From assembly GCF_013266755.1 (NCBI RefSeq), contig NZ_JABRWJ010000006.1, positions 372,001-436,000 of the forward strand: DNA of 64,000 bases, read 5' to 3'. The notes beneath the pieces were generated by a model, which made no database searches, was not told where the DNA came from, and saw nothing but the letters and a program-made list of their open reading frames with translations. Within the stretch, counting starts at the first letter, position 1. Each line of letters starts with the position of its first letter. Shown here piece by piece: positions 56,662-64,000 of this stretch. Position numbers and translations under genes: made by a program. Origin of the DNA: Pseudaquabacterium terrae. Lineage in GTDB: Bacteria > Pseudomonadota > Gammaproteobacteria > Burkholderiales > Burkholderiaceae_C.

Positions 56662-56687
56662 GTCGCGACCGGCAGCGCGTACCTTAC
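56662..56687 (-). promoter_or_regulatory. tentative ECF-sigma-like promoter for bufA
   Basis: On the minus strand GTAAGG (56687-56682) is followed after exactly 16 bp by CGAC (56665-56662). That resembles the GTAACC-N16-CGAA pattern I recall for the SigF-type ECF promoters of bufferin-like genes in Caulobacter. It would give a leader of about 75 nt. Two mismatches and reliance on memory make this weak. Confidence 0.25.
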
Positions 56688-56763
56688 ATCGCACGCGCCA
56701 CCGGTCAATTCGACCAGAACCTGATACGCGCCCCGGCGCGCATCGGATGCAGCCTGGCGTGAA

Positions 56764-57966
56764 TCAGCCGCCGCTGCCGATCACCGCCGCCATCGCCTGC
56801 GCGGTGCGCTCGACGTTGCTGGTGTTCAGCCCGGCGACGCAGATGCGGCCGGAGCGGATCAGGTAGACCGCATGCTCCTCGCGCAAGCGGTCCACCTGCG
56901 CGGCGCTCAGGCCGGTGTAGCTGAACATGCCGCGCTGGCTCAGGAAATACCCGAAGTCGCGCCCGGGCAACAGCGCGATCAGCCGGTCGTGCAGCGCGCG
57001 CCGCATCGCCGCGATGCGCTCGCGCATCGCCGCCAGCTCGCCTTCCCATTGCGCGCGCAGCTCGGCATCGCCGAGCACGCGGGACACGATGCGCGCGCTG
57101 TGCATCGGCGGGCTCGAATAGATGCGGCGCACGGTGTAGCGCAGCTGGCCGAGCACCAGCGCGGCCTCGGCCGCATCGGCGCAGACGGCGGACAGCGCGC
57201 CGCAGCGCTCGCCGTAGACACTCATGCTCTTGGAGAACGAGTTGGCGATGAAGAAGGTGATGCCCGAATCGGCCAGCGCGCGCACCGCGTAGGCGTCTTC
57301 GTCGATGCCATCGCCGAAGCCCTGGTAGGCGAGGTCGAGGTAGGGCAGCAGCTCACGCTCGCGCAGCACCGGGATCAGCGCATCCCACTGCGCGCGCGTC
57401 AGGTCGACGCCGGTCGGGTTGTGGCAGCAGGCGTGCAGCAGCACGATGCTGCGGGCCGGCAGGGTGCGCAGCGTGTCGAGCATCGCGTCGAAGCGCACGC
57501 CCCCGGTGCTGGCGTCGTAGTACGGGTAGGTGTTCACCTGGAAGCCCGAGCCCTCGAACATCGAGCGGTGGTTGTCCCAGGTCGGATCGCTGACCCACAC
57601 CTGCGCCTCGGGCAGCCAGGTCTTCATGAAATCGGCGCCGACCTTCAGGCCGCCCGACGAGCCGACGCTCTGGATCGTCGCGACGCGGCCGGCAGCGATC
57701 GCCGGATGGTCGGCACCGAGCAGCAGCATCTGCACCTGCTTGCGCGTCTCGGCGTCGCCCTCCATCGCCAGGTAGGGTTTCGGTCCGTCGGCGGCGACGA
57801 TCTGCGCCTCGGCGTGGCGCACGCTGTCCAGCACCGGCAGCTTGCCGGCCTCGTCGAAGTAGATGCCGATCGACAGGTTGACCTTCTGCGGCCGCGGATC
57901 GGCATTGAAGGCGTCGACGAGCGCGAAGATCGGATCACCGGCGTACGGCGTGATGTGCTGGAACAT
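56764..57966 (-). CDS. tyrB: aromatic/aspartate aminotransferase (class I, subgroup I-alpha)
   Basis: A 400-residue PLP enzyme starting MFQHITPYAGDPIFALVDAF. PLP-lysine Lys246 sits in NSFSKSMSVYGERCG; other markers are SVGSSGGLKVG, HACCHNPTGVDLT (residues 178-190), YLDLAYQGFGDG and the carboxylate-binding Arg in LIRSGRICVAGLN. It transfers amino groups between 2-oxoglutarate and aromatic amino acids or aspartate; TyrB-like specificity is favoured but AspC cannot be excluded. The 183 bp after its stop contain the bufA promoter region. Confidence 0.9.
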   Translation of the reverse strand: MFQHITPYAGDPIFALVDAFNADPRPQKVNLSIGIYFDEAGKLPVLDSVRHAEAQIVAADGPKPYLAMEGDAETRKQVQMLLLGADHPAIAAGRVATIQSVGSSGGLKVGADFMKTWLPEAQVWVSDPTWDNHRSMFEGSGFQVNTYPYYDASTGGVRFDAMLDTLRTLPARSIVLLHACCHNPTGVDLTRAQWDALIPVLRERELLPYLDLAYQGFGDGIDEDAYAVRALADSGITFFIANSFSKSMSVYGERCGALSAVCADAAEAALVLGQLRYTVRRIYSSPPMHSARIVSRVLGDAELRAQWEGELAAMRERIAAMRRALHDRLIALLPGRDFGYFLSQRGMFSYTGLSAAQVDRLREEHAVYLIRSGRICVAGLNTSNVERTAQAMAAVIGSGG

Positions 57967-58026
57967 GCGCGGGTTCTCGTGGCGTTGCGGGAACCCGGGA
58001 TTATCAAAGCCCCGGCGCCGAAAAGC

Positions 58027-59166
58027 TCACCGATTCCAGGCGACCCAGCGACCGTGCGGATGGCTGCGCGCGATCAGCCGGGGGTCCGCGTCGGGCCGCG
58101 TCAGCCACCACGACGAGGCGTTGGCCAGCTCGGCCGCGCTGACGCCCTGATCGCCGGCGGGCAGCGGCGGCGGTGTGCCGAGCGCCAGGCCCGGCCCTTC
58201 GGCGCTCAGCCAGAAGACGCGGCGGCGCTGCACCAGCGCGCGCATCGCGTCGATGTGGCGCTGCAGCGCCGCCGCGTCGAAGTACGCCAGCACCCAGCTG
58301 TTGAAGACCACCGGCAGCGTCTCGCGCGGCAGCGTGTCGAGCCAGGGCTCGATCGCCGCGAAGCAATCGGCCTCGCGCCGCACCGCCCAGCCGGCGCCGC
58401 GCACGATCGCCGCGGCCTGGTCGAAACGCGCGCGCCGGCGCTGGTCGTGCGGCCACAGGCAGGCCTGCAGCCAGCGCGTGGCGTCGGCATCGTGCAGGTC
58501 CACCGGGGCCGGGTCGACGCCCAGCCGCGCGACGATGCGCGCCGGCGCCAGCTCGGGCGGGGCCAGGCCGCCGACCGGATGGCAGTCGATCCACGGGGCC
58601 GCCGGATCGTCGAGCGCGCCCGACAGCGCGCTGCCGTGCCGGTAGCGGTAACGATCGACGCCGAGGTTCAATCCGGCGCTGCAGCCGAAATCGAACAGCG
58701 CCAGCGGCCGCGCGCCGGCGGCCGCGGTGATCTGCGCCAGCGCCGGCCACAGCACGGCGCAGCGGCCGGCCTCGTTGGTCTGCGTCGCGCGGGTCGCGCA
58801 ATGCGCGGCGAGCCGGGGCGCTTCGCGGACCAGGAAGTCGTCGAATGCGGCGGCCAGCGCTTCGCCCGCTGGCCGATCACCTTGCATGCTGGGAAACCAG
58901 GCTGCGAAGCCGCCGCCCGCGCCGGCGAGCACGCGTTCGTGGATCGCCGCCAGCAGCAGGTTCGGACGCTGCTGCGTGCGCGGCGCCGCATCCAGCAGCG
59001 CCAGCGCGGCCGGCCGCTCGGCCAGCAACCGGCACAAGGCGACATACAGCGGGTCGTCGCTGCACTCGGTCTCGGCAAAGCGCAGGAACTGCTGGCGGCG
59101 CCGTTCGAGCGTCGCGGGTTCGGCGCCGGGCGCGGTGACATCGGTGAGCAGGGGCGGGGTGTTCAT
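58027..59166 (-). CDS. DUF2332 family protein
   Basis: A 379-residue protein matching DUF2332: N-terminal QFLRFAETECSDDPLYVALC and PNLLLAAIHERVLAG, then LFDFGCSAGLNLGVDRYRY near residue 165 and PVVFNSWVLAYFDAAAL near residue 290. The glycine-rich FGCSAGLNL segment resembles the SAM-binding loop of class I methyltransferases, so a methyltransferase-like fold is possible, but the family has no known activity. It is divergent from the Crp/Fnr gene across 65 bp that contain a 13+13 bp palindrome and so may be controlled by that regulator. Confidence 0.82.
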   Translation of the reverse strand: MNTPPLLTDVTAPGAEPATLERRRQQFLRFAETECSDDPLYVALCRLLAERPAALALLDAAPRTQQRPNLLLAAIHERVLAGAGGGFAAWFPSMQGDRPAGEALAAAFDDFLVREAPRLAAHCATRATQTNEAGRCAVLWPALAQITAAAGARPLALFDFGCSAGLNLGVDRYRYRHGSALSGALDDPAAPWIDCHPVGGLAPPELAPARIVARLGVDPAPVDLHDADATRWLQACLWPHDQRRRARFDQAAAIVRGAGWAVRREADCFAAIEPWLDTLPRETLPVVFNSWVLAYFDAAALQRHIDAMRALVQRRRVFWLSAEGPGLALGTPPPLPAGDQGVSAAELANASSWWLTRPDADPRLIARSHPHGRWVAWNR

Positions 59167-59198
59167 CGTGCGTCGCAGCGTAAACCGGCCGGGCGGCC

Positions 59199-59226
59199 GC
59201 CCATTGTCGGGAGCCCGACAATGGGC
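59199..59226. promoter_or_regulatory. perfect 13+13 bp palindrome, candidate Crp/Fnr-family operator
   Basis: GCCCATTGTCGGG, two spacer bases AG, then the exact inverse CCCGACAATGGGC. Its core reads TGTCG-N6-CGACA, the same half-site geometry as the CRP consensus TGTGA-N6-TCACA. It ends 5 bp before the ATG of the Crp/Fnr gene and 32 bp from the divergent DUF2332 start. Autoregulation and control of DUF2332 are inferred. Confidence 0.7.
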
Positions 59227-59231
59227 GCACG

Positions 59232-59918
59232 ATGCCCGGCCTCGACACCTGCCTGCGCGCGCTGCTCGGCGCCAACTTTCCCGAACTGCCGCTCGACACT
59301 GCGGCCGCGGCCGCGGCGCTGGGCGCTGCACTGCCGCACTGCCGGCTGAAGCGCCTGAGCCCCGGCGCGACACTGTTCGCCCAGGGCGCGCCGGCCGCCG
59401 CGCTGTACGGCGTGATCGACGGCGAGCTTGCCTTGCGCTTCGGCGCCGTCGACGGCGCGGTGTCGACGATCGAGCTCGCCGCGCGGCACCGCCTGTTCGG
59501 CCTCGCCGCTTTCGCCGGCGGCATGCCCAGCAGCTACGAGGCCGTCGCCCATCGGGCGAGCCAGGTGCTGGTGATCGGCCGCGCGGGCTACGAGCTGCTG
59601 ATGGACGGCCTGCCCGGCTTCGGCCGCGCGCTGATGCGCGAATTCGCGCAGCGCCACGATGGCGCGCTGCGTTTGCTGCAGGCTTCGCGCCTGCAGTCGG
59701 CGTCCGAGCGCCTGTCGCTCGCGCTCACGCACCTGCGCGATCACGCCGGCCGCGCCGAAGCGCCCGCGCCCGACGGCAGCGTGCTGCTGCGCACGACGCA
59801 GGCCGAGCTCGCCGCACTGGCCGGGCTGTCGCGCCAGACCGTCAACGAGTGGCTGCAGCGCATGGCCGCGCAAGGGCGACTGCAGCCGGTCTACGGCGGG
59901 ATCCGGCTGCTCACCTGA
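59232..59918 (+). CDS. Crp/Fnr family transcriptional regulator
   Basis: A 228-residue regulator. The N-terminal cyclic-nucleotide-binding-type beta-roll (residues 25-125: GATLFAQGAPAAALYGVIDG) lacks the RxS phosphate cassette of cAMP receptors and the Cys cluster of Fnr, so the ligand is unknown. The C-terminal HTH (TTQAELAALAGLSRQTVNEW) has recognition-helix residues Arg201, Gln202 and Glu206 where E. coli CRP has Arg180, Glu181 and Arg185. That predicts an altered half-site, in keeping with the TGTCG palindrome just upstream. The ATG lies only 5 bp after the palindrome. Confidence 0.92.
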   Translation: MPGLDTCLRALLGANFPELPLDTAAAAAALGAALPHCRLKRLSPGATLFAQGAPAAALYGVIDGELALRFGAVDGAVSTIELAARHRLFGLAAFAGGMPSSYEAVAHRASQVLVIGRAGYELLMDGLPGFGRALMREFAQRHDGALRLLQASRLQSASERLSLALTHLRDHAGRAEAPAPDGSVLLRTTQAELAALAGLSRQTVNEWLQRMAAQGRLQPVYGGIRLLT

Positions 59919-59933
59919 GCGGCGAGGCGGGCA

Positions 59934-60425
59934 TCAAGCCGACAACGCGGCCTCGATGTCGCCGGCGATCTTCTCCGGCGCATCCTGCGGTGCGTAACGC
60001 TTGATCACCTGCCCGTCGCGGCCGACCAGGAACTTCGTGAAGTTCCACTTGATCATCTGCGTGCCGAGCAGGCCCGGCGCTTCCTTCGTCAGCCACTTGT
60101 ACAGCGGATGGGCGTTCGAGCCGTTGACCTCGATCTTGCTCATCATCGGGAAGCTGACCCCGTAGTTGACCTGGCAGAACGAGGCGATCTCGTCATCGCT
60201 GCCCGGGTCCTGAGCGCCGAACTCATTGCTCGGAAAGCCGAGCACGACGAGGCCCTGGTCCTTGAATTGCTCCCACAACTTCTCCAGCCCCCCGAATTGC
60301 GGGGTGAAGCCGCAGGCACTGGCGGTGTTGACGATCAACAGCACCTTGCCCTCGTACTTGGACAGCTTGACGCGCTTGCCACCGATGGTCTGGGCGTCAA
60401 AATCCCCGATGCTTTGTTCAGACAT
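59934..60425 (-). CDS. glutathione peroxidase family protein (Cys type)
   Basis: A 163-residue thiol peroxidase. Peroxidatic Cys38 is in VNTASACGFTPQFGGLE (Cys, not selenocysteine), with Gln72 (FGAQDPG) and Trp127-Asn128 (KWNFTKF) completing the tetrad. Cys84 (SFCQVNYG) could be the resolving Cys of a thioredoxin-dependent enzyme, which is usual for bacterial members. TAGGAG lies 10 bp before ATG 60425; a longer in-frame start at 60452 is less likely. It is convergent with the Crp/Fnr gene (15 bp apart). Confidence 0.93.
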   Translation of the reverse strand: MSEQSIGDFDAQTIGGKRVKLSKYEGKVLLIVNTASACGFTPQFGGLEKLWEQFKDQGLVVLGFPSNEFGAQDPGSDDEIASFCQVNYGVSFPMMSKIEVNGSNAHPLYKWLTKEAPGLLGTQMIKWNFTKFLVGRDGQVIKRYAPQDAPEKIAGDIEAALSA

Positions 60426-60569
60426 TGCTGACACACTCCTATCCATGGCCATTTCGCAGTAGGCCGGGCATGTTAATCCCTAGCTCGCCGGCCTTGCGTG
60501 GTTGACGATCCGGGGAACGCCCCGGACCATGGCCGTCCCCTAGACAACCAGCGATTCATTCCTCAAGCG

Positions 60570-61493
60570 ATGTCTGTGCCGATTCCGGTTGCATTGCTGG
60601 GCTTCAGCGCCTTCGAACGCAATGCCCTGGCATCCTATTTCCGCCTCGCCGCCCGGCGCAGCCCGCACTACACGCATGTGCTGGACATCGACGAGGCGCG
60701 CTTCGTCGTCGCCGATGCCGACCAGTCCGGCGTGCCCGAGCTGCTGCAGGCGCTGGGCCGCATCCCCGATGCGGTGTTCGTCGGCGCGCAGGGGCCCGAT
60801 GGCGCTGCCAGCTGGATGATGCGGCCGATCGATCCGGTGCACGTGCTGCGCGAGCTCGATGCGCTGGTCGCGCTGCGCGACAACCCGGGCAGCGGGCCCT
60901 TGCCCTTGTTGGCGCCGACACCGGCGCATGCCCGGCCGACGACGATCGGCAAGGCCGTGCCGAGCCCCTTGCGGCGTGCCGCCGACGAGCCGGAGACACC
61001 GGTGGTGTCGCCCGAAGAGCGCCGCGCGGCCGCCGAGCGCTCGCGCGCCCGGCGTGAAGCTGCTCTGCGGCCCCAGCCGCTGCGGCGCGCGCTGCTGGTC
61101 GACGACAGCGAGCTTGCCTTGCACTTCCTCGACCGCCAGCTGCAGCGCTACGGCCTGGCGACCGAATGGGCGCACAACAGCGGCCGCGCGCTCGAGCTGC
61201 TGTCGACGCAGGCCTTCGGCTTCGTCTTCGTCGACATCGACCTCGGGCCGCACAGCGACCTCGACGGGCTCTCGCTGTGCCAGCAGATCAAGCACCGGCA
61301 CGTGCACCCGGGCGGCAAGGCGCCGCAGCTGGCCGTCGTCTCGGCCTTCCACGATCCGGTCGACCGCGTGCGCAGCACGCTCGCCGGCGCCGACATCCAC
61401 CTCGGCAAGCCGCTCGACTTCGAAACGCTGGACCGCTGGCTCAGCCAGCAGGGCTTGTCGCGCGGGCCGGAGTTGCCGGTGCAGGCCCTCTAG
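60570..61493 (+). CDS. response-regulator-like protein with C-terminal receiver domain
   Basis: A 307-residue protein. The N-terminal 130 residues (MSVPIPVALLGFSAFERNAL; DAVFVGAQGPDGAASWMMRP) look like a degenerate receiver-like alpha/beta domain. A charged linker (PEERRAAAERSRARREAAL) leads to a true receiver at about 172-300: LLVDDSELAL, phospho-Asp222 (FVFVDIDLG), and GKPLD with the conserved Lys. No output domain is seen. No kinase is adjacent. ATG 60570 is chosen; an in-frame ATG at 60498 would add 24 residues with no family feel. Confidence 0.82.
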   Translation: MSVPIPVALLGFSAFERNALASYFRLAARRSPHYTHVLDIDEARFVVADADQSGVPELLQALGRIPDAVFVGAQGPDGAASWMMRPIDPVHVLRELDALVALRDNPGSGPLPLLAPTPAHARPTTIGKAVPSPLRRAADEPETPVVSPEERRAAAERSRARREAALRPQPLRRALLVDDSELALHFLDRQLQRYGLATEWAHNSGRALELLSTQAFGFVFVDIDLGPHSDLDGLSLCQQIKHRHVHPGGKAPQLAVVSAFHDPVDRVRSTLAGADIHLGKPLDFETLDRWLSQQGLSRGPELPVQAL

Positions 61494-61499
61494 GCCTGA

Positions 61500-62390
61500 T
61501 CAGCCGCGGCGCAGCGCCGCCAGCGCCGCCGCGGCCAGGATCAGGCTGCCGCCGATCGCCGTGCGCGCATCGAGCTCGCCGGCGCCGAGCAGCAGCGCCG
61601 AGGCGCTGGCGAAGACGACCTCCGTCAGCATGATCACCGCGGTGGTTGCCGCCGGCAGCCGTGCCGCGCCGTACTGCAGCGCCAGGTTCGACGCGACGAA
61701 CCAGGCGGCCAGCGCCGCGGTGCCGGCGATCCAGCCCCCCGCCGGCAGCGGCGGCCCGCCGATGGCGCCGGATCGCCACTGCGCCAGCGCCAGCAGCAGC
61801 GCGATCAGCATGCCGCCGCCGAACATCGCCAGCGCGCGCGCCGGCTCGCTGCGCTTCGCCTCGCGCCGCAGCATCACGTTGTTCAGCGCGAAGCTGAAGC
61901 CGCCGACCACGCCGAGCACATCGGGCAGGCTGAAGGCGGAGAAGCCAGCGCCGCTCTTCGGCCACAACACGATCACCGCGCCGCCGAGCGCCAGCGCGAT
62001 GCGCAGCACCGCGCCGGCATGGATGCGCTCGCCCAGCAGCGGCCGCGCCAGCAGCACCGCCCACAGCGGCATCAGGTAGAACAGCAGCACGACGCGCACG
62101 ACATCGCCGACCGTCACGCCCCAGTTGAAGCAGGCGTTGGTGGTGCCCGCGGCGAGCACCAGCACCCACAGCGCCGGCGTGCGCGCCACTTCGCCGAGCG
62201 CCTTCGGCCGCACCAGCAGCAAGCCGGCGACCGCCACCGCGAAGGTGATCGCCGTCAGCCACAGCGGATGCAGGCCGGCCGCCTCGAGCCGGCGGAAGGG
62301 CCACCACGAGACGCCCCAGGTGAAGGCGTTGAAGACCAGCGCCAGCGGCGCCAGCATCCGCGCATCGGCACGGCTGGAAGTGATCGTCAC
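61500..62390 (-). CDS. DMT superfamily transporter (EamA-type)
   Basis: About 296 residues with ten hydrophobic helices in two EamA repeats: LVFNAFTWGVSWWPFRRLE at the N-terminus, GVVGGFSFALNNVMLRREA in the middle, and TAVIMLTEVVFASASALLLG near the end. Such carriers export metabolites or amino acids. The start is uncertain: GTG 62390 (6 bp after the lplT stop) is preferred, with ATG 62357 giving 285 residues. It is probably co-transcribed with lplT. Substrate unknown. Confidence 0.87.
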   Translation of the reverse strand: MTITSSRADARMLAPLALVFNAFTWGVSWWPFRRLEAAGLHPLWLTAITFAVAVAGLLLVRPKALGEVARTPALWVLVLAAGTTNACFNWGVTVGDVVRVVLLFYLMPLWAVLLARPLLGERIHAGAVLRIALALGGAVIVLWPKSGAGFSAFSLPDVLGVVGGFSFALNNVMLRREAKRSEPARALAMFGGGMLIALLLALAQWRSGAIGGPPLPAGGWIAGTAALAAWFVASNLALQYGAARLPAATTAVIMLTEVVFASASALLLGAGELDARTAIGGSLILAAAALAALRRG

Positions 62391-62395
62391 GGCGC

Positions 62396-63673
62396 TCAAT
62401 GTTTGTCGCTGCGCGCGATCGCCAGCAGGCGCTCGACCTCGTCGCGATGCGTCACGCAGTTGCGCTTGTGCCAGCGGCCGATCAGCCACATCGTGCCGGC
62501 CACGACCAGGCCGAAGACGGCGATCGCGGTGAAGGCCGACAGCCCGAGCTTGACCATGCCGGTGTAGAACGCGCCGAGGCCGAGGATGCAGGCCTGCTCG
62601 TTGAAGTTCTGCACGGCGATCGAGCGGCCGGCGCCCATCAGGTTGTGGCCGCGGTGCTGCAGCAGCGCATTCATCGGCACGACGAGGAAGCCGCCGGCGA
62701 GACCGAGCAGCATCAGGAACGGCACGGCAACCCAGACGTCGCGGATGACGTTGAGCCCGATCACCAGGATGCCCATCGCGATGCCGAGCGGGATCACCGA
62801 GGTCGCCCGGTCGAGCCGCATGCGCATCGACGCCAGCACCGCACCGACCGCGACGCCGATCGACACCACGCCGGCGAGCGACGAGGCCTGCGTCGTGCTG
62901 TAGCCCAGCGCCGCCGCGGCCCACGGAAAGACGATGATGCGCAGGTTGCCGCCGACGCCCCAGAACATCGTCGTCGTCGCCAGCGAGATCTGGCCCAGCT
63001 TGTCGCTCCACAGCCGCGCGTTGCACTGCGAGAAGTCGCGCACCAGCTCGCCGGGATTGCTCGACAGCGGCTGCAGCGGCGCTTCGGTGCGCGGGATGTA
63101 GAGGTTGAAGATCGCGGCGATGACGTACAGCGCGACCATCGCGGCGATCGCCGCCTCGGGTGCGGTGTCGATGCCGGTGTCGAAGACGGGCAGGTCGAAG
63201 CCCATCAGCATCGGCGCCATGCGCGGCCCGACCAATTGGCCGCCGAGCAGGATGCCGAGGATGATCGAGGCGATCGTCAGGCCTTCGATCCAGCCGTTGG
63301 CCTTGACCAGCTGCGACGGCGGCAGCAGCTCGGTCAGGATGCCGTACTTGGCCGGCGAATAGGCCGCCGCGCCGAGCCCGACCACCGCGTAGGCCAGCAG
63401 CGGGTGGCCGCCGAACAGCATCATCAGGCAGCCGATGACCTTGATGTTGTTCGAGACGAACATCACCTTGCCCTTCGGCACCGCATCGGCGAAGGCGCCG
63501 ACGAAGGGCGCGAGCACGACGTAGAACAGCGCGAACATCGGCGTCAGTGCCGGGATCTGCCAGGCCGGCGCGTTCGTGCTGCGCAACAGCTCGATCGCGG
63601 CGACCAGCAAAGCGTTGTCGGCCAGCGAGCTGAAGAACTGCGCCGACATGATGGTGTGGAAGCCCTTCTTCAT
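62396..63673 (-). CDS. lplT: lysophospholipid transporter LplT (MFS)
   Basis: A 425-residue major-facilitator protein that matches LplT: MKKGFHTIMSAQFFSSLADN at the N-terminus, LAPFVGAFADAVPKGKVMFV, and AAYSPAKYGILTELLPPSQL near residue 103. LplT flips lysophosphatidylethanolamine across the inner membrane for re-acylation. The acyltransferase partner (aas) is not in the window. It is divergent from alr across about 216 bp that contain a GC-rich hairpin. Confidence 0.92.
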   Translation of the reverse strand: MKKGFHTIMSAQFFSSLADNALLVAAIELLRSTNAPAWQIPALTPMFALFYVVLAPFVGAFADAVPKGKVMFVSNNIKVIGCLMMLFGGHPLLAYAVVGLGAAAYSPAKYGILTELLPPSQLVKANGWIEGLTIASIILGILLGGQLVGPRMAPMLMGFDLPVFDTGIDTAPEAAIAAMVALYVIAAIFNLYIPRTEAPLQPLSSNPGELVRDFSQCNARLWSDKLGQISLATTTMFWGVGGNLRIIVFPWAAAALGYSTTQASSLAGVVSIGVAVGAVLASMRMRLDRATSVIPLGIAMGILVIGLNVIRDVWVAVPFLMLLGLAGGFLVVPMNALLQHRGHNLMGAGRSIAVQNFNEQACILGLGAFYTGMVKLGLSAFTAIAVFGLVVAGTMWLIGRWHKRNCVTHRDEVERLLAIARSDKH

Positions 63674-63765
63674 TCGTTCTGACTGGTCTTCCCAACCTCA
63701 GGGCATCAACGAGAACGGCCGCACCCCCGCGACCGGCCGGCGGTTATAGCACGGCACCTTGACGA

Positions 63766-63812
63766 GAGCCCCCTGGCGTCGGCGAGCCGCCGCCGCCGCC
63801 CGAGGGGGGCTC
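63766..63812. repeat. GC-rich palindromic unit between lplT and alr
   Basis: GAGCCCCC (63766-63773) and GGGGGCTC (63805-63812) are 8-bp inverted arms around a Gly/Cys-rich centre with CCCGAGGGG near the right arm. The layout resembles the insert at 37393-37457, so these may be two copies of a dispersed palindromic family. Identity between copies is partial. Confidence 0.4.
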
Positions 63813-63889
63813 GAATCGAGTGGCAGAGCCACATCGATCCGATGACCCGGCAGAATGGCCGGCTCGTCCGACCCCTGCCGAAAGCCGCC

Positions 63890-64000
63890 GTGCCGCGCCC
63901 GATCGAAGCCCTGATCCACCCCGAGGCGGTGGCCCACAACCTGGCCACCGCCCGCGCCGCAGTGCCCGATGCGAAGCTCTGGGCCGTCGTCAAGGCCAAC
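63890..64000 (+). CDS. alr: alanine racemase, 5' end only
   Basis: The first 37 codons, running off the window in frame: GTG start, then PRPIEALIHPEAVAHNLATA, ending KLWAVVKAN. The VVKAN phrase is the start of the PLP-binding VVKANAYGHG motif of alanine racemase, whose Lys holds the cofactor; the enzyme makes D-alanine for peptidoglycan. The GTG at 63890 is chosen because it sets the family N-terminus. It is divergent from lplT. Completeness cannot be judged. Confidence 0.88.
   Translation, partial: MPRPIEALIHPEAVAHNLATARAAVPDAKLWAVVKAN

Noticed and set aside
59199-59226. The palindrome as an intrinsic terminator
   Set aside because: It lies between two divergent starts and no T-run follows on either strand.

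Overview
This is a chromosomal window of a GC-rich (roughly 70% by eye) Gram-negative bacterium. Gene content and protein style point to the order Burkholderiales, perhaps the Rubrivivax/Leptothrix/Methylibium side. The clues are a 3-hydroxybutyrate dehydrogenase of the polyhydroxybutyrate cycle, a class IV adenylate-cyclase-like CYTH protein, LplT next to alanine racemase, and a small protein of a type I associate with this order. This placement is inference. I found no rRNA, tRNA, CRISPR array, transposase or prophage gene. Genes are tightly packed, no gene-free gap exceeds 300 bp, and several neighbours overlap by 4 nt.

Layout. 1-4.5 kb: a truncated M16 peptidase, a quinone-reductase-type dehydrogenase with a divergent LysR regulator, a glyoxalase-fold protein and a WYL regulator. 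4.5-12.1 kb: a complete form II carbon-monoxide-dehydrogenase-like molybdenum hydroxylase system (structural coxS-L-M, maturation coxD-E-G, divergent xdhC), with an intrinsic terminator between the structural and maturation genes. 12.2-15.8 kb: two convergent paralogous beta-propeller lipoproteins, one internally duplicated. 16-21 kb: a minus-strand operon of NDH-2-like oxidoreductase, 3-hydroxybutyrate dehydrogenase, secreted cupin, patatin phospholipase and a YeeE-type transporter, with a divergent LysR gene. 22.1-26.3 kb: a signalling operon of hybrid kinase, single-domain receiver and an unusual HisKA-receiver-class III cyclase protein with no kinase ATPase domain. 26.4-35.4 kb: GST, DUF1992, TRAP permeases, Lrp/ornithine cyclodeaminase, a MEDS-domain hybrid kinase, an M14 peptidase coupled to a CPBP protease, and a less GC-rich orphan.

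35.5-48 kb: one long minus-strand run. It holds all five parts of a peptide-type ABC transporter, split into dppB/dppC and dppD/dppF/dppA by panB-panC, a flavin reductase, a proline-rich TonB-like protein and a CYTH protein. An MntA-HepT toxin-antitoxin pair sits between dppB and dppC. 48-54.6 kb: aldehyde dehydrogenase, an RHH/PIN toxin-antitoxin pair, an SDR, a membrane Ser/Thr kinase with five N-terminal threonine-containing repeats, and a coupled hydrolase. 54.6-56.7 kb: a bufferin-type RiPP locus (bufA-bufB-bufC). 56.8-64 kb: aromatic aminotransferase, DUF2332, a Crp/Fnr regulator with a perfect 13+13 bp palindrome directly before its start codon, glutathione peroxidase, a receiver protein, a DMT exporter, LplT, and the first 37 codons of alanine racemase.

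The items most worth following are the bufferin locus with its intercistronic hairpin, the Crp/Fnr palindrome, the threonine-repeat kinase, the ATPase-less HisKA-REC-cyclase protein, and a small palindromic insert whose 12-bp flanking duplication suggests it separated two genes that once overlapped.
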